A stretch of DNA of 64,000 nucleotides from assembly GCA_900323505.1 (NCBI GenBank), contig OOIN01000004.1, forward strand, positions 1,674,001 to 1,738,000, read 5' to 3'. Position 1 is the stretch's first letter, and the number at the start of each line of letters is the position of its first letter. Below, one piece after another: positions 40,350 through 51,203 of the stretch. Source of the DNA: Ustilago trichophora (lineage: Eukaryota; Basidiomycota; Ustilaginomycetes; Ustilaginales; Ustilaginaceae). Position numbers and translations under genes: made by a program. Below the pieces are notes generated by a model. That model ran no database searches. It saw only the letters and a program-made list of their open reading frames with translations, and had not been told where the DNA came from.

Positions 40350-40770
40350 CTCCATCACCATCGACACCGTCGACGACGACGTCTTCCTCCTCTTTTCGCT
40401 TCTTTTGTGGCCCCTGACGTGACCGACTTCTCCTCTCTCGATACCACCGTCTCTTTAGACTCCTCTGCGCCTATTCATTCTTTTATTGGTCCTTGGAGAC
40501 GACAACTATCAGCGGAAGCCATTCTCATTCTCAAGTTCGGCTTCTTTGTCATCATCACCCATCTGAATTCTTCCTTTTTATCAACAGGGACTGCTCAACG
40601 ACCTCGTCTTCTTCCATCCAGCAGCAGCTTCAGGAACATCTTTTGCCTGAGCTGCCACTTCTGATCGTTTTCAACCACCACCGATCTCAATAGACGCCGT
40701 CTTCGTCTCCACCTCTCTCTCTCCTTACCAACACTTCGCAACCCGTGCTCGGGAGCTGAGTCCCCTCAAC

Positions 40771-43700
40771 ATGGCGGACGACGCTTACGGCTCCCGGGAG
40801 CACCTTCGTCGACGCTCTCCTGCTGAGAGCGTCAACTCGGTTGCTCCCGAAGGCGCTGGCTCTGGCGCTGGCTTCTACCAGCCCGGTCAACCCATCGGTT
40901 TCATTCGTGCTCGCGGTAGTCCCTACGAGAAGAAGTACTTTTCCAGAAAACTCGGTTACTGCTGTCTCTTTGTCGCCCCCGTTGTTCTTCTCGTCACCCT
41001 CGCCATCACTCTGCTTCCCGTCCTCTACGCCGTTGCCAACCATGCGCTCCACACTGCTGTGCTGCATGTCTACGAGTCCAACATCACGGCTCCCACCAAC
41101 ACCTCCTTCCCGCTCACCCTTGAGGGTCAGACCAAGAAGGTCGGCATCTTCCCTGCCCATCTCTTCTTCCGAGAGCCTGTCCAGGTTTACTGGGTCCTCC
41201 CACCCCAGCCCGGTCAGGTTGCCTCGCCAGAGAACTTGATCGAGGTCAACCTTGGTCAGTTCCGTCTTGACTACATTGGTGCTGCTGCCGGTCACGCCCG
41301 CATCAAGCAGGTAAGTATCCCTTTTCGCCCATGCTTGCGCCCGCAATGTATAAAACTCGACTGAAAGCTGACCCCCTTCACTCTCCTCTTACTTACACCA
41401 GGCCACCAACTTCGAGATTCATGATGTCGAGGGATTCGGGGAATTTGCAAAGTTCCTCATCTCCCAACCTGAGTTCACATGGAAGCTCAATTGCTCGAAC
41501 GTCCATGCCGAAGCCTTCTCGTTCTTGCCAACCTACAAGAACCTTGTCTTCAATAAGCACATCATCATCAAAGGCTTCAACAACTTTGAGGACGTCGAGA
41601 TTCTCGACTTCCAACTTCCCGGCGACGACCCTGCAGGTGGTATCTCGCTCTCGGTCACCACATCGTTGGTCAACCCCTCGCCCTTTGGCGTTCAGCTCGG
41701 CACCCTTGATCTTGGCCTCTACTACCAGGGTCTCTTCCTCGGTCCTGCCAGTACCTCGAACCTCAATGTGTCTACAGGTCGCAACGTCATTACGCTCAAC
41801 GGTCGACTCGTCCCCCATAACGACAACGCCACCGCTCTTGACTTGCTCGGAAAGCTCTTCACCGGCTACATCAACGGAAAGACCCTCGACACGCAGGCTC
41901 GTGGTGTTTCGGTTCGTCAGGCAGACGGCCAGAACATCGGTTGGCTCAGCACCGGTATCAGCGCCCTTGAGCTCGCCGTACCTCTCAAGGCTCCGCAGCC
42001 CATCAACCCAATCAAGAGCATCAGCATTGGCTCCTTGGCTCTGGTCTACACTCCCCAGACTGCCTACGACCCCACTGCTTTCTCGAGCGCTCTTTCGGCT
42101 GTGCTCGGTCTTCCCTTCGGTTTCTCACTCTCCATCGTCAACACGGCCAACACCTTTACCATCCTCTTCCAGGGTGCGCAGGTTGCCACCATCAACTCGG
42201 CTTACTCGAACACCACCACGCAGCTCTCGCTCGTCAGCGCCGGTCAGACCGCAGGTACCCTCAACCTGACGCTCCCTCCTTCGACTTTGACGCTCGCCAA
42301 CAACACCGAGGCTGCCCGCAAGGAGCTTGAAAACTTCCAGACCTACCTCACTCTCAGCAACGGTACTGCTATCCGTCTACAGGGTGCTGCCAAGGCCGTC
42401 ACCGACACTCCTTTAGGTCGAGTTTTGCTCGATGGTATCATCTTCGATGTCGACAGTGGTCTCTTGGGTCTGCAGGGCCTCAATGCTTACCCTACCCTCA
42501 TCACCAGTGTTGATGTGACTGGTGGTACCCGCGATGGTATCCTTCTCTCGGTCGGAACCACGTTGGTCAACCCTTCCAATTTGAACCTCACCATTGGCGA
42601 TAGCTCCTTCCAGCTGGTCAACCGTGATGTGCTTGGTACTGTCACCATTCCCGGTCTCAACCTCATGACAGGCAGGAACGACGTCAATGCCACCTCCGTG
42701 TTCAACCCAAATGCAAGCCCTTACGGTATTGAAACCCTCAACCGCTTCATTTCAGGTCAAGACACCGAGCTTGGCATTAACGGTTTCTCGGGCTCCACCG
42801 CAGTTTCGTCGCTGCTGCCGGCTCTCTCGCAGATCCGTCTCAAGTCGACGCTCCCAGGTCTCAAGTCGACACTTGTCCAGTCGGCCAACCTGACCGTCCT
42901 GGACACAACTGGCATCACCAACAACATTGCCAACTCGACCGTCTACCTGGCCAACCCCTTCACATCGCCCCTGACCATCACTCGCATTCGATCCAATGTC
43001 ACCTCGCACGGTATCTTTGTGGCAAGCATCGATACCCCGCTCAACTTTGTTGCTCAGGGCCGCGCCGTCACTCAGTCGCCTCCCGTCCAGCTTGGCCTCA
43101 ACCTCTACCCTCCCGACATTTTCGCCCTCGTGCGCGCACTTGCCATCCAGAGTGGCCAGAATCCTGCTTACATTGACGGAGTCGTACAGCTCGGTGGCTA
43201 CACTTTGACGCCCACCACATCTGCTAACACGCGCCGATCGCTCAACGAGGACGACGAGGCTTCGTATGACTACGAGGAGAACAACGAGTTGGCGCATACC
43301 ATGATGGACGGCGTCAACAACGTCGAGACGCTCGCCCATGTTGCTGATTGGGCCGAGCGCGACGAGCCCCAAGCCGTTGAGGAGGCTGGTACGCTCAAGA
43401 AGCGCGCCAACCTGTACACCGGCTTCGATCTGCCTTCGTACATTGACCGTGCCTTCAAGTCGGCCACTGCCAACCTTGAGATCGTCTCTGAGGCCAACAT
43501 CGGTGACTACTCGACCACGCTCACCTTTGCTCAGCAGGACGTGCCGCTCGGTACTGATGTAACGCTCAACAAGCTGCTTCCCGTTCTTGCCGGTCCCATC
43601 GTGCAGAAGATCGTCGACAACGCCATCCTCAACATCGACCGAGTCACGATTCTCAATCCACAGCAGAACTCGTTCCAGACCGCTCTGCAGGGTACGATCA

Positions 43701-46700
43701 CCAACGCCGGTCCCTTTGACGCCATCATCTCGTTCACCAACGGTCTTGACGTCACCTGGAACGGTCGTCTCCTTGGTAGGATTGCCATGCCTAATGTTGC
43801 GCTTGCCGGAGATGTCGGTGCCACGCTCGAGATTCTCGCCGAGTTTGTTGTTGCCGACATTGGCTACCTTACCGAGTTCACCAGATACCTGCTTACCGAG
43901 CAGAGTTTCGTGTGGAACATTGCCGGTACCGGTCTCAAGGTCGCCGCTCTTGGTATCGAGGTCGACAATATCTCGATTTCCAAGAATGTCATCCTCAGCG
44001 CCTTCAACGGTCTCAGGGACAGCGTCATCATCAATTCGTTCGACTTGCCCTCCAACGACCCTGCCGGTGGTATCCATCTCACTGCCGCAACCACCATCTA
44101 CAACCCGTCGCAAGTCGGTGTCCAGCTCTCGCGTTTCGGTGTCAACCTCGACCGTAACAACACCTTCATCGGTCCCTCGGCTGCGCAGGACCCCTTCGTC
44201 TTGCAGGCTCTTGCAGTTACCACCCTCCCACTGGTGGGTCGTCTGGTGCCTCAGAATTCCGATCAGGGTCTTGCTGTCCTTTCCGAGATCTTCACGCGCT
44301 TCGTTGCTAACTTGAACACCGATGTGATGGTGTTGGGTGACTATGCTGGTCCCGAGAGTGTCACTTGGCTTAACGACGGTATTAAGTCGCTTTCCGTCCG
44401 CGTCTCGCTACCGTCGCAGAAGTTTACGGTTATTCGTACCATTTCGATCAACCAGATCTCACTCTTCTTCACGCCTCAGACCGCCTGGAACCCACCGAGT
44501 AGCTCGAACGACACGCAGTCCCAGTTCTTCATTCCTTTCGCCTTCCCTCTGGACATCCAGCAGGTCGGCGGTGGCTTCATCGCCAATTATCAGGGACAGG
44601 ACATGGCTGTGCTCGATATTCCGCTCTCGCCCTCGATCACCGACGTCACTGCTCGAATCTTGACACTCATGTTCAGCAACGTCCCCTTCGCAGTCTACGG
44701 AAACCAGCATCCTAGGTTCTCGCAGTTCTTGGCCGACACCACTGCCAACAACCAGGTCACCTTCAACCTGAACGGCAGGGCCAACACCAAGGCCAACACC
44801 GCCGCCGGTCTCTTGACCATCAGCAACATTCCTTTCAACGTTGATACAAACCTGTTGGGTCTGCAGAACCTCAACGCGCGTCCTGCCATTGTCTCGAACC
44901 TCGACGTGTACCGTGGATTCCCATCGTACCTGCAGATCAATGTCGACACGACCCTCTTCAACCCTTCGCACATCACCATCGGTACCGGCGATGTCACCTT
45001 TGACGTGTACTTCCTCGACCGCAAGATTGGTACTGCTGTGATCAAGGGTCTGGTGCTTGTACCTGGTACCAACATCGTCCCTACCGAGGTGCGCTACTCG
45101 CCTCAGGGTGCCGCCAATACGCGTGCCGGTCAGACACTGCTCGAAAACTATGTTCAGGGTATCGTCTCGAACACCATCATTCAGGGTACTCGAGACACCA
45201 CGCCCGTCGAATCGCTCAAGCAGGCGCTCTCGGGCATTAAGCTCAACGCTGACATTCCACCGCTCAGGCAACTCTTGATCACTGTGGCGAGGTTGACGAT
45301 CCCTCCCAACATCGCGCAGACCGGTATCGCCCAGGCCAACTTCGACCTGCGCAACCCCTTCACTGCCTCGATCAATCTGCTCAAGGTCAAAGCTGACGCT
45401 TCGTACCAAGGTATCATGCTGGGTGAGATCAATCAGGATCTCTCGAGCAACCCTATCCGCGCTCCTGGCCACACCACCATCACGTCGCGCTTCCTTCCCT
45501 TCAACTTCAATCTGGACCCTAAGAACCTGATCCGCTTCGTCCAGGCCGCTGCTGCCGCTCAAGGTGTCGATCTCGGTCCCCTGCCACCCCTCTTTGCCCA
45601 AGTCCTGGCTCAGCCATCGACCAAGACCACTGTCAGTCCTTACCCCGACTTCAACCCTCCCAACTGTCGATCGGGCAACCAGTTCGATGTGCTCGGTGCT
45701 GTTCTCCGAACTCTGCAGGGTCTCACCACTCGACTCGATGTTCAGTCGAGCGTCAAGTTGGACGAGTACTTTACCAACCTCAACTTTGTTCAGCAGCCCG
45801 TGCCGACCGAGACCGACCGCACTGCGCTCTACTTGCTCGGTCCCGCCGGTGCGCCCATTGTGCAGAACATTGTCGACCAGGCCGTGCTCACTGTCAACAT
45901 TGCCAACATCACCGGTGTCACCAACACTGGCTTCGATGTCTCGCTTTCGGGCTCGCTTACGGGTACTGGTCCCTTCGATGCGCTTATCGAGTTCACCGAG
46001 CCCCTCACTGTCACGTGGCAGGGCAAGAACATTGCCAAGCTCTCGCTGCCGCCGATCTGTGCGTTTGCCAACGTCGGTGTTCCCAACCTGGTGACCAGCG
46101 GTCACTTGACCATCACCAACCTGGGCGCCTTCACCGACTTTGCCACGTTCATTTTGCACAACCCCTCGTTCCAGTGGACTGTTTCGTCGCAGCGACTCAC
46201 GGTGCGCGCTCTGCAGATCATCTACAGTAACGTTATCATCTCCAAGAACATCGACTTCAAGGCGTTCAACGGTCTGCCTGGCGTTTCCACGTACAACTTT
46301 GATGTCTATGGCGAGACGAGCAACTCGCTCTTGATCCGCACTGGTGCTTCGATTCCCAACCCTGCCACCCTGGGTATCCAGCTTGACACGGCCAACTTTG
46401 AGATCTTCTTCATGGGCACCGATATTGGTCCCGTTCACTCGACCAACTTGTTCCTGGCTGCGCTTGCAACCACCAACACGACGCTCGAGGGCTCGATCAC
46501 GGCCAAGTCTGGACGCGACCTGCAGAACACTGGTATCCTCTTCACCAACTTCTTGCAGGGCAAGACGCAGATCCTCCAAGTCAAGGGTGTCTCGGTCGTC
46601 ACACAGGCCAACGGCAACCAGCCTGTCAACTGGCTCAGTGCTGCCTTCAGGACGCTCACCCTCGATGTCGCGCTCCCCGGTCGTATCTACCAGATCATCT

Positions 46701-48583
46701 TCTCGATCACGCTCTCGGATCTTACCGTTTTCGTCAATGGAGATCCTGCCAATTCGTACGTGGTGCCATCGAGCTCCAACTCGACCATCGCTACGTTTGC
46801 CAACCCCTTCATGTTCAGCTTGCAGCCCATCCAGGCCTCGCCGCACATCAACCTCTCATACGCCAACGGAGACACGGCCTACCTGGACTTGCCTCTGTCC
46901 AACGTGCAGGCCGGTACGTCGCGTGGTCCTCAGGACTTCCAGGCGCTTCAGCTCATGTGGCGACGACAGAATATCGTGGCCGTCGACCGACCCAACTTCC
47001 AGGCCTTCTTCGCACAGCTTACCGACACTCCTCGTGGTACCTTTGCTCTTCGTGGTGGCACCGACGTCGTGGCCAAGACTGTGATCGGAAACATTCCCAT
47101 CGGTGGTATTCCTTTCAACGTCACCACGACGCTGGCTGGTATCAACAGCTTCAACGGTGTTACGACCCTGTCCGACGTTCACGTCAGCAGTGGTACTCCT
47201 GCCTTCCTCTGGGTCCCGCTCAAGGTTACGCTCGAGAACCCATCGAACCTTACCGTCTTCACCAACGAGGCTTTCTTGCCCGTCCTTTTCTCTGGCACTG
47301 TCGTGGGTCGAGCCGAGATTCCTGTGCTTGGTCTTATCCCTGGAAGCAACTTGGTGCAGTCGTACTTCTACTATGCACCTGCCAACGCCAACGACTCGAC
47401 CGCCCAGCGTCTGCTTCAGCTCTACGTGCAGCCCTCCGAGTCGGACGGTACTTCACCCCAGTCGGCTCCGCTCCTCATCGATGGCTCGGCAGGTCCTCAG
47501 ACCAACCTTACGCCATACGACTCGCTTCGACCTGCTCTTGCCGGTGTCAAACTGACCACCACGCTCCAAGGTATCGGATCGCGCATCGTCACCGAGATCA
47601 ACGTCTACCTGACTGCTCAGACGCTGCTCACTGGTATCCCTAGTTTGTTGGGTATCCCAGGCGCGAATCCAGTTGTCGAGATTGACATTACCGCTCAAAA
47701 TGCGCTCGACACCAATTTGTACATTGTAGGCTTGCAGACCTCGGCCAAGGTCGCCGGATCGACGCCCAAGGATGCCAGCAACCCGGATGCGCGTGTTACG
47801 TACACCTTCCCATCTCCGTTCGGTGTCCCTTCCAAGGGCACTGCCAAGTCGCCAAGGGTGCCCAACGTCGTCTTGCCCAAGGGTCTCATCGCCTCGCTTC
47901 CCGTGATTGGCAGAAACTTGGACATTTACAACAATCTGCCTGTCCGAATTGGTCCCTCGGCCGGCGACAGCTACCTCGTGCCCGGTCTCAACTATAACGA
48001 ATTCAACATCAACACCAAGTACTTTATCGACCTGGGTGGTATCCCCATCCCGCTCAATCCCGTACAGACGATCACTGATCTCTTGGGTCAGTTGGCTGGT
48101 GCCGGTGCCGATTTGACTCAGATTCTGGGCGGTCTCCTTGGCAACTTGGCGCAGGGCAATGTGATTGGTGGCTTGGATCAGGCGGGCAAGGCTACCGTCT
48201 GTGAACTCACAAAGCTCACTAGCGGTCTTACGGGCGGCTTGCTCGATCCTATCTTGCAGCAGGCTTCATGTCCTGGAGCGTCTTCATCTTCGGCTGCCGC
48301 TTCGTCAACGGCTGCGCCTGCATCAGCTGCTGCCTCGGTAGCTTCGCAAGTCACTTCTGCTTTGGCTTCCGGTGCCAATGCAGCCACCAGTGCGCTCGGT
48401 GGTGCTACCAGTGCGGTAGGTGGTGTTGTGGGTGGTCTACTGGGTGGAAGTCCCTCCACCTCGGCCGCGGCGGCGGCGGCTACAACAGCAGCTGCTGCGG
48501 CATCAAGTAGCGGTGGTGGTGGATTGTTGGGTGGCCTCATCGGTCGTGCGGAACCTACACCAATGCGTATGCATCTGCTTTGA
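40771..48583 (+). CDS. Giant type II membrane protein with three tandem DUF3712-like units
   Basis: Two exons, 40771-41310 and 41402-48583, joined in phase 0 across a 91-base GTAAGT...CAG intron; 2573 residues. The N-terminal ~60 residues are cytosolic; a membrane helix lies at ~61-89 (CCLFVAPVVLLVTLAITLLP). The remainder is beta-rich, full of N-glycosylation sites and Asn-Pro motifs, and consists of three related units of ~700-800 residues. Anchors in order are EFTWKL / SFVWNI / SFQWTV, then NPSPFGVQLG / NPSQVGVQLS / NPATLGIQLD, then FDVDSGLLGLQ / FNVDTNLLGLQ / FNVTTTLAGIN. This matches fungal DUF3712 (LEA-14-like) membrane proteins, which normally have one unit. Between units I and II is an acidic linker ending KKR, a possible Kex2 site. 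The C-terminal ~120 residues are Ala/Ser/Gly-rich. Function unknown; vacuole lumen or cell surface is likely. Confidence 0.92.
41041..43408 (+). other. Unit I of the giant membrane protein
   Basis: It begins inside the membrane helix; LLPVLYAVANHAL lines up with LLPVLAGPIVQKI of unit II and LLGPAGAPIVQNI of unit III. It is interrupted by the intron at 41311-41401 and ends at the acidic linker with KKR (43397-43405). Boundaries are approximate. Confidence 0.75.
43409..45680 (+). other. Unit II of the giant membrane protein
   Basis: Runs from NLYTGFDLPSYIDR to about PNCRSGNQ. The helix homologous to the membrane anchor of unit I has lost its hydrophobic core. Anchors: GPFDAIISFTNGLDVTWNG, SFVWNI, DPAGGIHLTAAT, TWLNDGIKSL. 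Confidence 0.75.
45681..47750 (+). other. Unit III of the giant membrane protein
   Basis: Runs from FDVLGAVLRTLQGL to about GLQTSAKVAG. Anchors: GPFDALIEFTEPLTVTWQG, SFQWTV, NPATLGIQLD, NWLSAAFRTLTLDV. It is the most divergent unit in its second half. Confidence 0.75.
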
Positions 48584-48896
48584 CGTCGATACAGTCGGAA
48601 AAAACTTTTCTTAATTACACAAACACCATTCATTCCTTTCAAATTTGCCTCTTATAATTACACCTACACATTCCTTTTTGACTTTTGCGAAATTTTAAGA
48701 GTCGTTAGTTACCATTCCATTCCATTATACATGTAGTTATGCAGATTTTGGCGTGCAACTTTTGCAATACTTGGGATATCTTAGTGATCCCACCAATTGC
48801 GGTAAAATCTTGGGCGAAGGGGGGAAAGGTTGTGGATGGTGTGCGGTCAATTTTGTTGGCTTTAAAAGAGCTTATTGTGTCAAGCATGCAAAAGCC

Positions 48897-48897
<1 letters not shown>

Positions 48898-48923
<26 letters not shown>
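48898..48923. repeat. G26 homopolymer
   Basis: Twenty-six consecutive G residues on the plus strand. Such a run is prone to slippage and to sequencing error, so its true length is uncertain. Confidence 0.9.
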
Positions 48924-48927
<4 letters not shown>

Positions 48928-48929
48928 AG

Positions 48930-49296
48930 GTGAGGGAGAAATGACTGTTAGCAAAGTATCGTATGCAGGGATGGAGTTTTTTGATCCGGCAAAACAGCAG
49001 GATACAGTGTAGGATTCATCCCTTACATTTCCCACAATAAAACTTGGCAAAAGAATGGTCCTCAACAGAATAACCCCTAACCCCCCCCCCTCATAACCCG
49101 AACTTAGTCGTCAAACTTACTGCTTTGCCTTACCCACAACATTCAATGTCTATGACATTGTCCCTCTTCCCAGCAAAATCGGCTTTGTCCAGCTTGTCTG
49201 GTGAAATCTTAGTACCAAAGTAGTTGGCAACAGCCTCTGGATCAGCACAGCCACGGCAAGAATCGCCACACTTGTTGCTTGCTGCCTTTGCACATG
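48930..49296 (-). pseudogene. Possible Cys-rich small-protein exons or gene remnant
   Basis: On the minus strand an open stretch from 49296 to 49134 encodes a Cys-rich segment with CAKAASNKCGDSCRGC and ends IECCG. It is preceded by a TTAG acceptor-like site and followed by GTAAGG. A 73-base putative intron (49061-49133, with GACTAAG as a branch-like site, ending TTGAG) would join it in frame to a second stretch with DESYTVSCCFAGSKNS. No upstream exon with ATG and signal peptide was found, and the downstream end runs toward the long C run. It could be part of a small secreted Cys-rich protein, a decayed copy, or chance. No family was recognised. Confidence 0.3.
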
Positions 49297-49523
49297 CTAA
49301 ATGGCAACATTGTAGATGACGGCAGGACAACGGCACAAAACGAAAGATTAGAGTGCATGCAACTCGCGAAATACTAAAGAAGCGCGCGTCACACGTGACA
49401 GCAGTCTTAGTGATGAAACACAGAAATAGAATGAGCAAGCAAAGGTCAGAGGCGTATGGTGATAGACAGGGGAGAGCACAATGCCCGTCAAGCACGGGTG
49501 AGCAGTGGCGGAGGTTGAGGTTA

Positions 49524-51203
49524 TCATTCGTCTTGCAGCAGCTGGTCACCCTCTTCTTCGTCCTTGTTCGAGGAGGACTGCTTCTTGTCTGCAGGCGAAC
49601 GTTCGCGCGATGCAGGCTTGTCCTCGGCTGCCTCGATAGCAGCAGATGCGGCAGCAGCGGACTTGGCAACTACAGCAGCGTTGGCAGACTGCTTGTTGGC
49701 AGCTTCGGCTGGGCGAGACACGACATCGTCGTCGTAGTCAGAGGTGCCAGTCTTGGCCTCCAACTCGCGAACACGTGCTTCGAGACCTCGTACGCGGCCC
49801 TCCCACAGGACGCGCTCCTCGCGGACACGTCGCTCGACAGTCTCTTCAAGCACACGGCGGCTCGACTGGAGAGTCTGGAGCAGAGTGTTGGAGCGCTTGA
49901 TCTGGTCCTCGAGGGTAGCCTTGAGCGTTCTGCTGTCGTAAAGCGAGTCGTAGAAGTCAGAAAAGAGCGAAAGGAAGTGTGGCTTGGACGAAGGCGGCGA
50001 ACGCAAATGCTCAGGCAAACGGGCGGTGGGTGGCGGGTTGTATGCCTGACGTCCGCTGGGGTGATTGCGTGCAAATTGGGTCGTGTGATAGGCTGGAGAG
50101 GGCAGCGTGGCAGTTTGAGGAATATGACCACCGGGCAAGCGTGTGGAGGGACCTTGACGTGCGAGCGGGTTGGCGGTGTGAGGCATGTCGGGCATGCGAC
50201 CTTCGCGGAGCCCAAGCACGTCTTCTCGCTCGTCACGGCGAAATGAATCTGATGATTCGATCGGACGCGAACCCGAAACAAGACGCTGCGATTCGCCGCG
50301 CGGGTGTGCAGAAGGCTGCGAGACTTGGAGAGAGTGGTTAGGTCGGAGGCTGGACTCGCGTGGAGCCGGGTCCTGGGGCATCGAGTGATCTCGACCGTCG
50401 AAACCAAACGAGAGCTTCTGGGGTGGAGCACTCTTTGCAATGCCAGAGGACGACTTTGCGAGCGCCGTAGATTCGAAAGCGGAACCGGAGCCAGTGTCAA
50501 TGTGGAGTCGACTGGCCTTTGCCTGGGCAGCATCGCCTCTCCTGCGAGCAAGGCCAGGCATGGAGGGACCGTGATCAAGACCATCGTCGTAGCTAGACGA
50601 GGAGAGGACCGAGGGACGGTGAGCATCCTGCATGGGTGGCAGAGGGCCGCCTGCCGATGCGGGACTGTGTCCTGGTCTTTCTAGAGGTGAGAGGCGGCCG
50701 TTGGATCTGTTTGGGTAAGGAGGGTTCAAAGGGGAGCGGAGGTCGTCTGCGTAGGCATCCCTCTCGTCGAGGAAACGCTGACCAGAATGTGTTGCGCCAT
50801 CGCCCCTGCGGAAGGGAGGAGAGCGGCCGCCGTTGCCAGACTCGTCGCGTCGTCGATCTTCGCGGTCAAGAGCGTCGCCGAGTCTTCTGCGCTTGAGAGC
50901 GGTGGTGGCAGGATCTTCACGCATGGCGGCGTCTTCTTCCGAGACGGGAGGGTTCAAGGGAAGTTGGGATCGTGGACTCGCGGCGTGGCGAGGTTGAGAG
51001 GGATGAGGGGCGGAAGGAGGCAACTGTGCGTATCTAGGATCGTGGTTGGGCTGGCGAGGTGGGCTGTAACGGCTGGATCCTTCGTGCTGGGATCTATAGC
51101 GAACGTCGAGCAAGTCGTCTCTTCGAGCGGCTTCCTCCTGCTCGTATCTGCGTTTTCTCTCAATCCAGAGGTCGCGAGATCGGTCGATAGGCTCTTCGTG
51201 CAT
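49524..51203 (-). CDS. Unknown protein, disordered with C-terminal coiled coil
   Basis: Frame of 559 residues from the ATG at 51201-51203 (MHEEPIDRSRDLW); an ATG eight codons upstream (51227) is also possible. CTGCAG just before the 51203 ATG looks like a splice acceptor, so an upstream non-coding or short exon may exist. Residues 1-~385 are disordered and rich in Arg, Ser, Pro, Asp and Gln, with many RR and RRDD motifs. Residues ~390-490 are the conserved-looking part, HFLSLFSDFYDSLYDSRTL followed by a coiled coil containing RRVLEETVERRVREERVLW and RVRELEAK. The C-terminus is Ala-rich, then acidic (KDEEEGDQLLQDE). An arrangement like this is seen in subunits of nuclear complexes, but no family was identified. 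No membrane segment is present. Confidence 0.8.
   Translation of the reverse strand: MHEEPIDRSRDLWIERKRRYEQEEAARRDDLLDVRYRSQHEGSSRYSPPRQPNHDPRYAQLPPSAPHPSQPRHAASPRSQLPLNPPVSEEDAAMREDPATTALKRRRLGDALDREDRRRDESGNGGRSPPFRRGDGATHSGQRFLDERDAYADDLRSPLNPPYPNRSNGRLSPLERPGHSPASAGGPLPPMQDAHRPSVLSSSSYDDGLDHGPSMPGLARRRGDAAQAKASRLHIDTGSGSAFESTALAKSSSGIAKSAPPQKLSFGFDGRDHSMPQDPAPRESSLRPNHSLQVSQPSAHPRGESQRLVSGSRPIESSDSFRRDEREDVLGLREGRMPDMPHTANPLARQGPSTRLPGGHIPQTATLPSPAYHTTQFARNHPSGRQAYNPPPTARLPEHLRSPPSSKPHFLSLFSDFYDSLYDSRTLKATLEDQIKRSNTLLQTLQSSRRVLEETVERRVREERVLWEGRVRGLEARVRELEAKTGTSDYDDDVVSRPAEAANKQSANAAVVAKSAAAASAAIEAAEDKPASRERSPADKKQSSSNKDEEEGDQLLQDE

Larger units (their letters stand above)
36596..40770. 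other. 4.2-kb gene-free region with many simple repeats
   Basis: No credible gene was found in 4.2 kb. The first half holds three GTACTG-type arrays (37794, 38344, 38689). From ~39430 onward the plus strand is pyrimidine-rich and full of microsatellites, as expected for a long promoter and 5' leader of the giant gene at 40771. Open frames of up to 194 codons cross the arrays and have no domain. Confidence 0.6.
48584..49523. other. AT-richer intergenic region with G26 run and orphan Cys-rich ORF
   Basis: The 3' end of the giant gene is followed by AT-richer sequence, unlike the rest of the window. It holds a G26 run (48898-48923), a C10 run (49081-49090) and minus-strand open frames rich in cysteine between ~49297 and 48930. 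Confidence 0.6.

Noticed and set aside
44459..46846. 795-codon open frame on the minus strand opposite the giant membrane-protein gene
   Set aside because: It is an antisense shadow of biased codon use; no domain, and it overlaps a gene with clear repeat homology.
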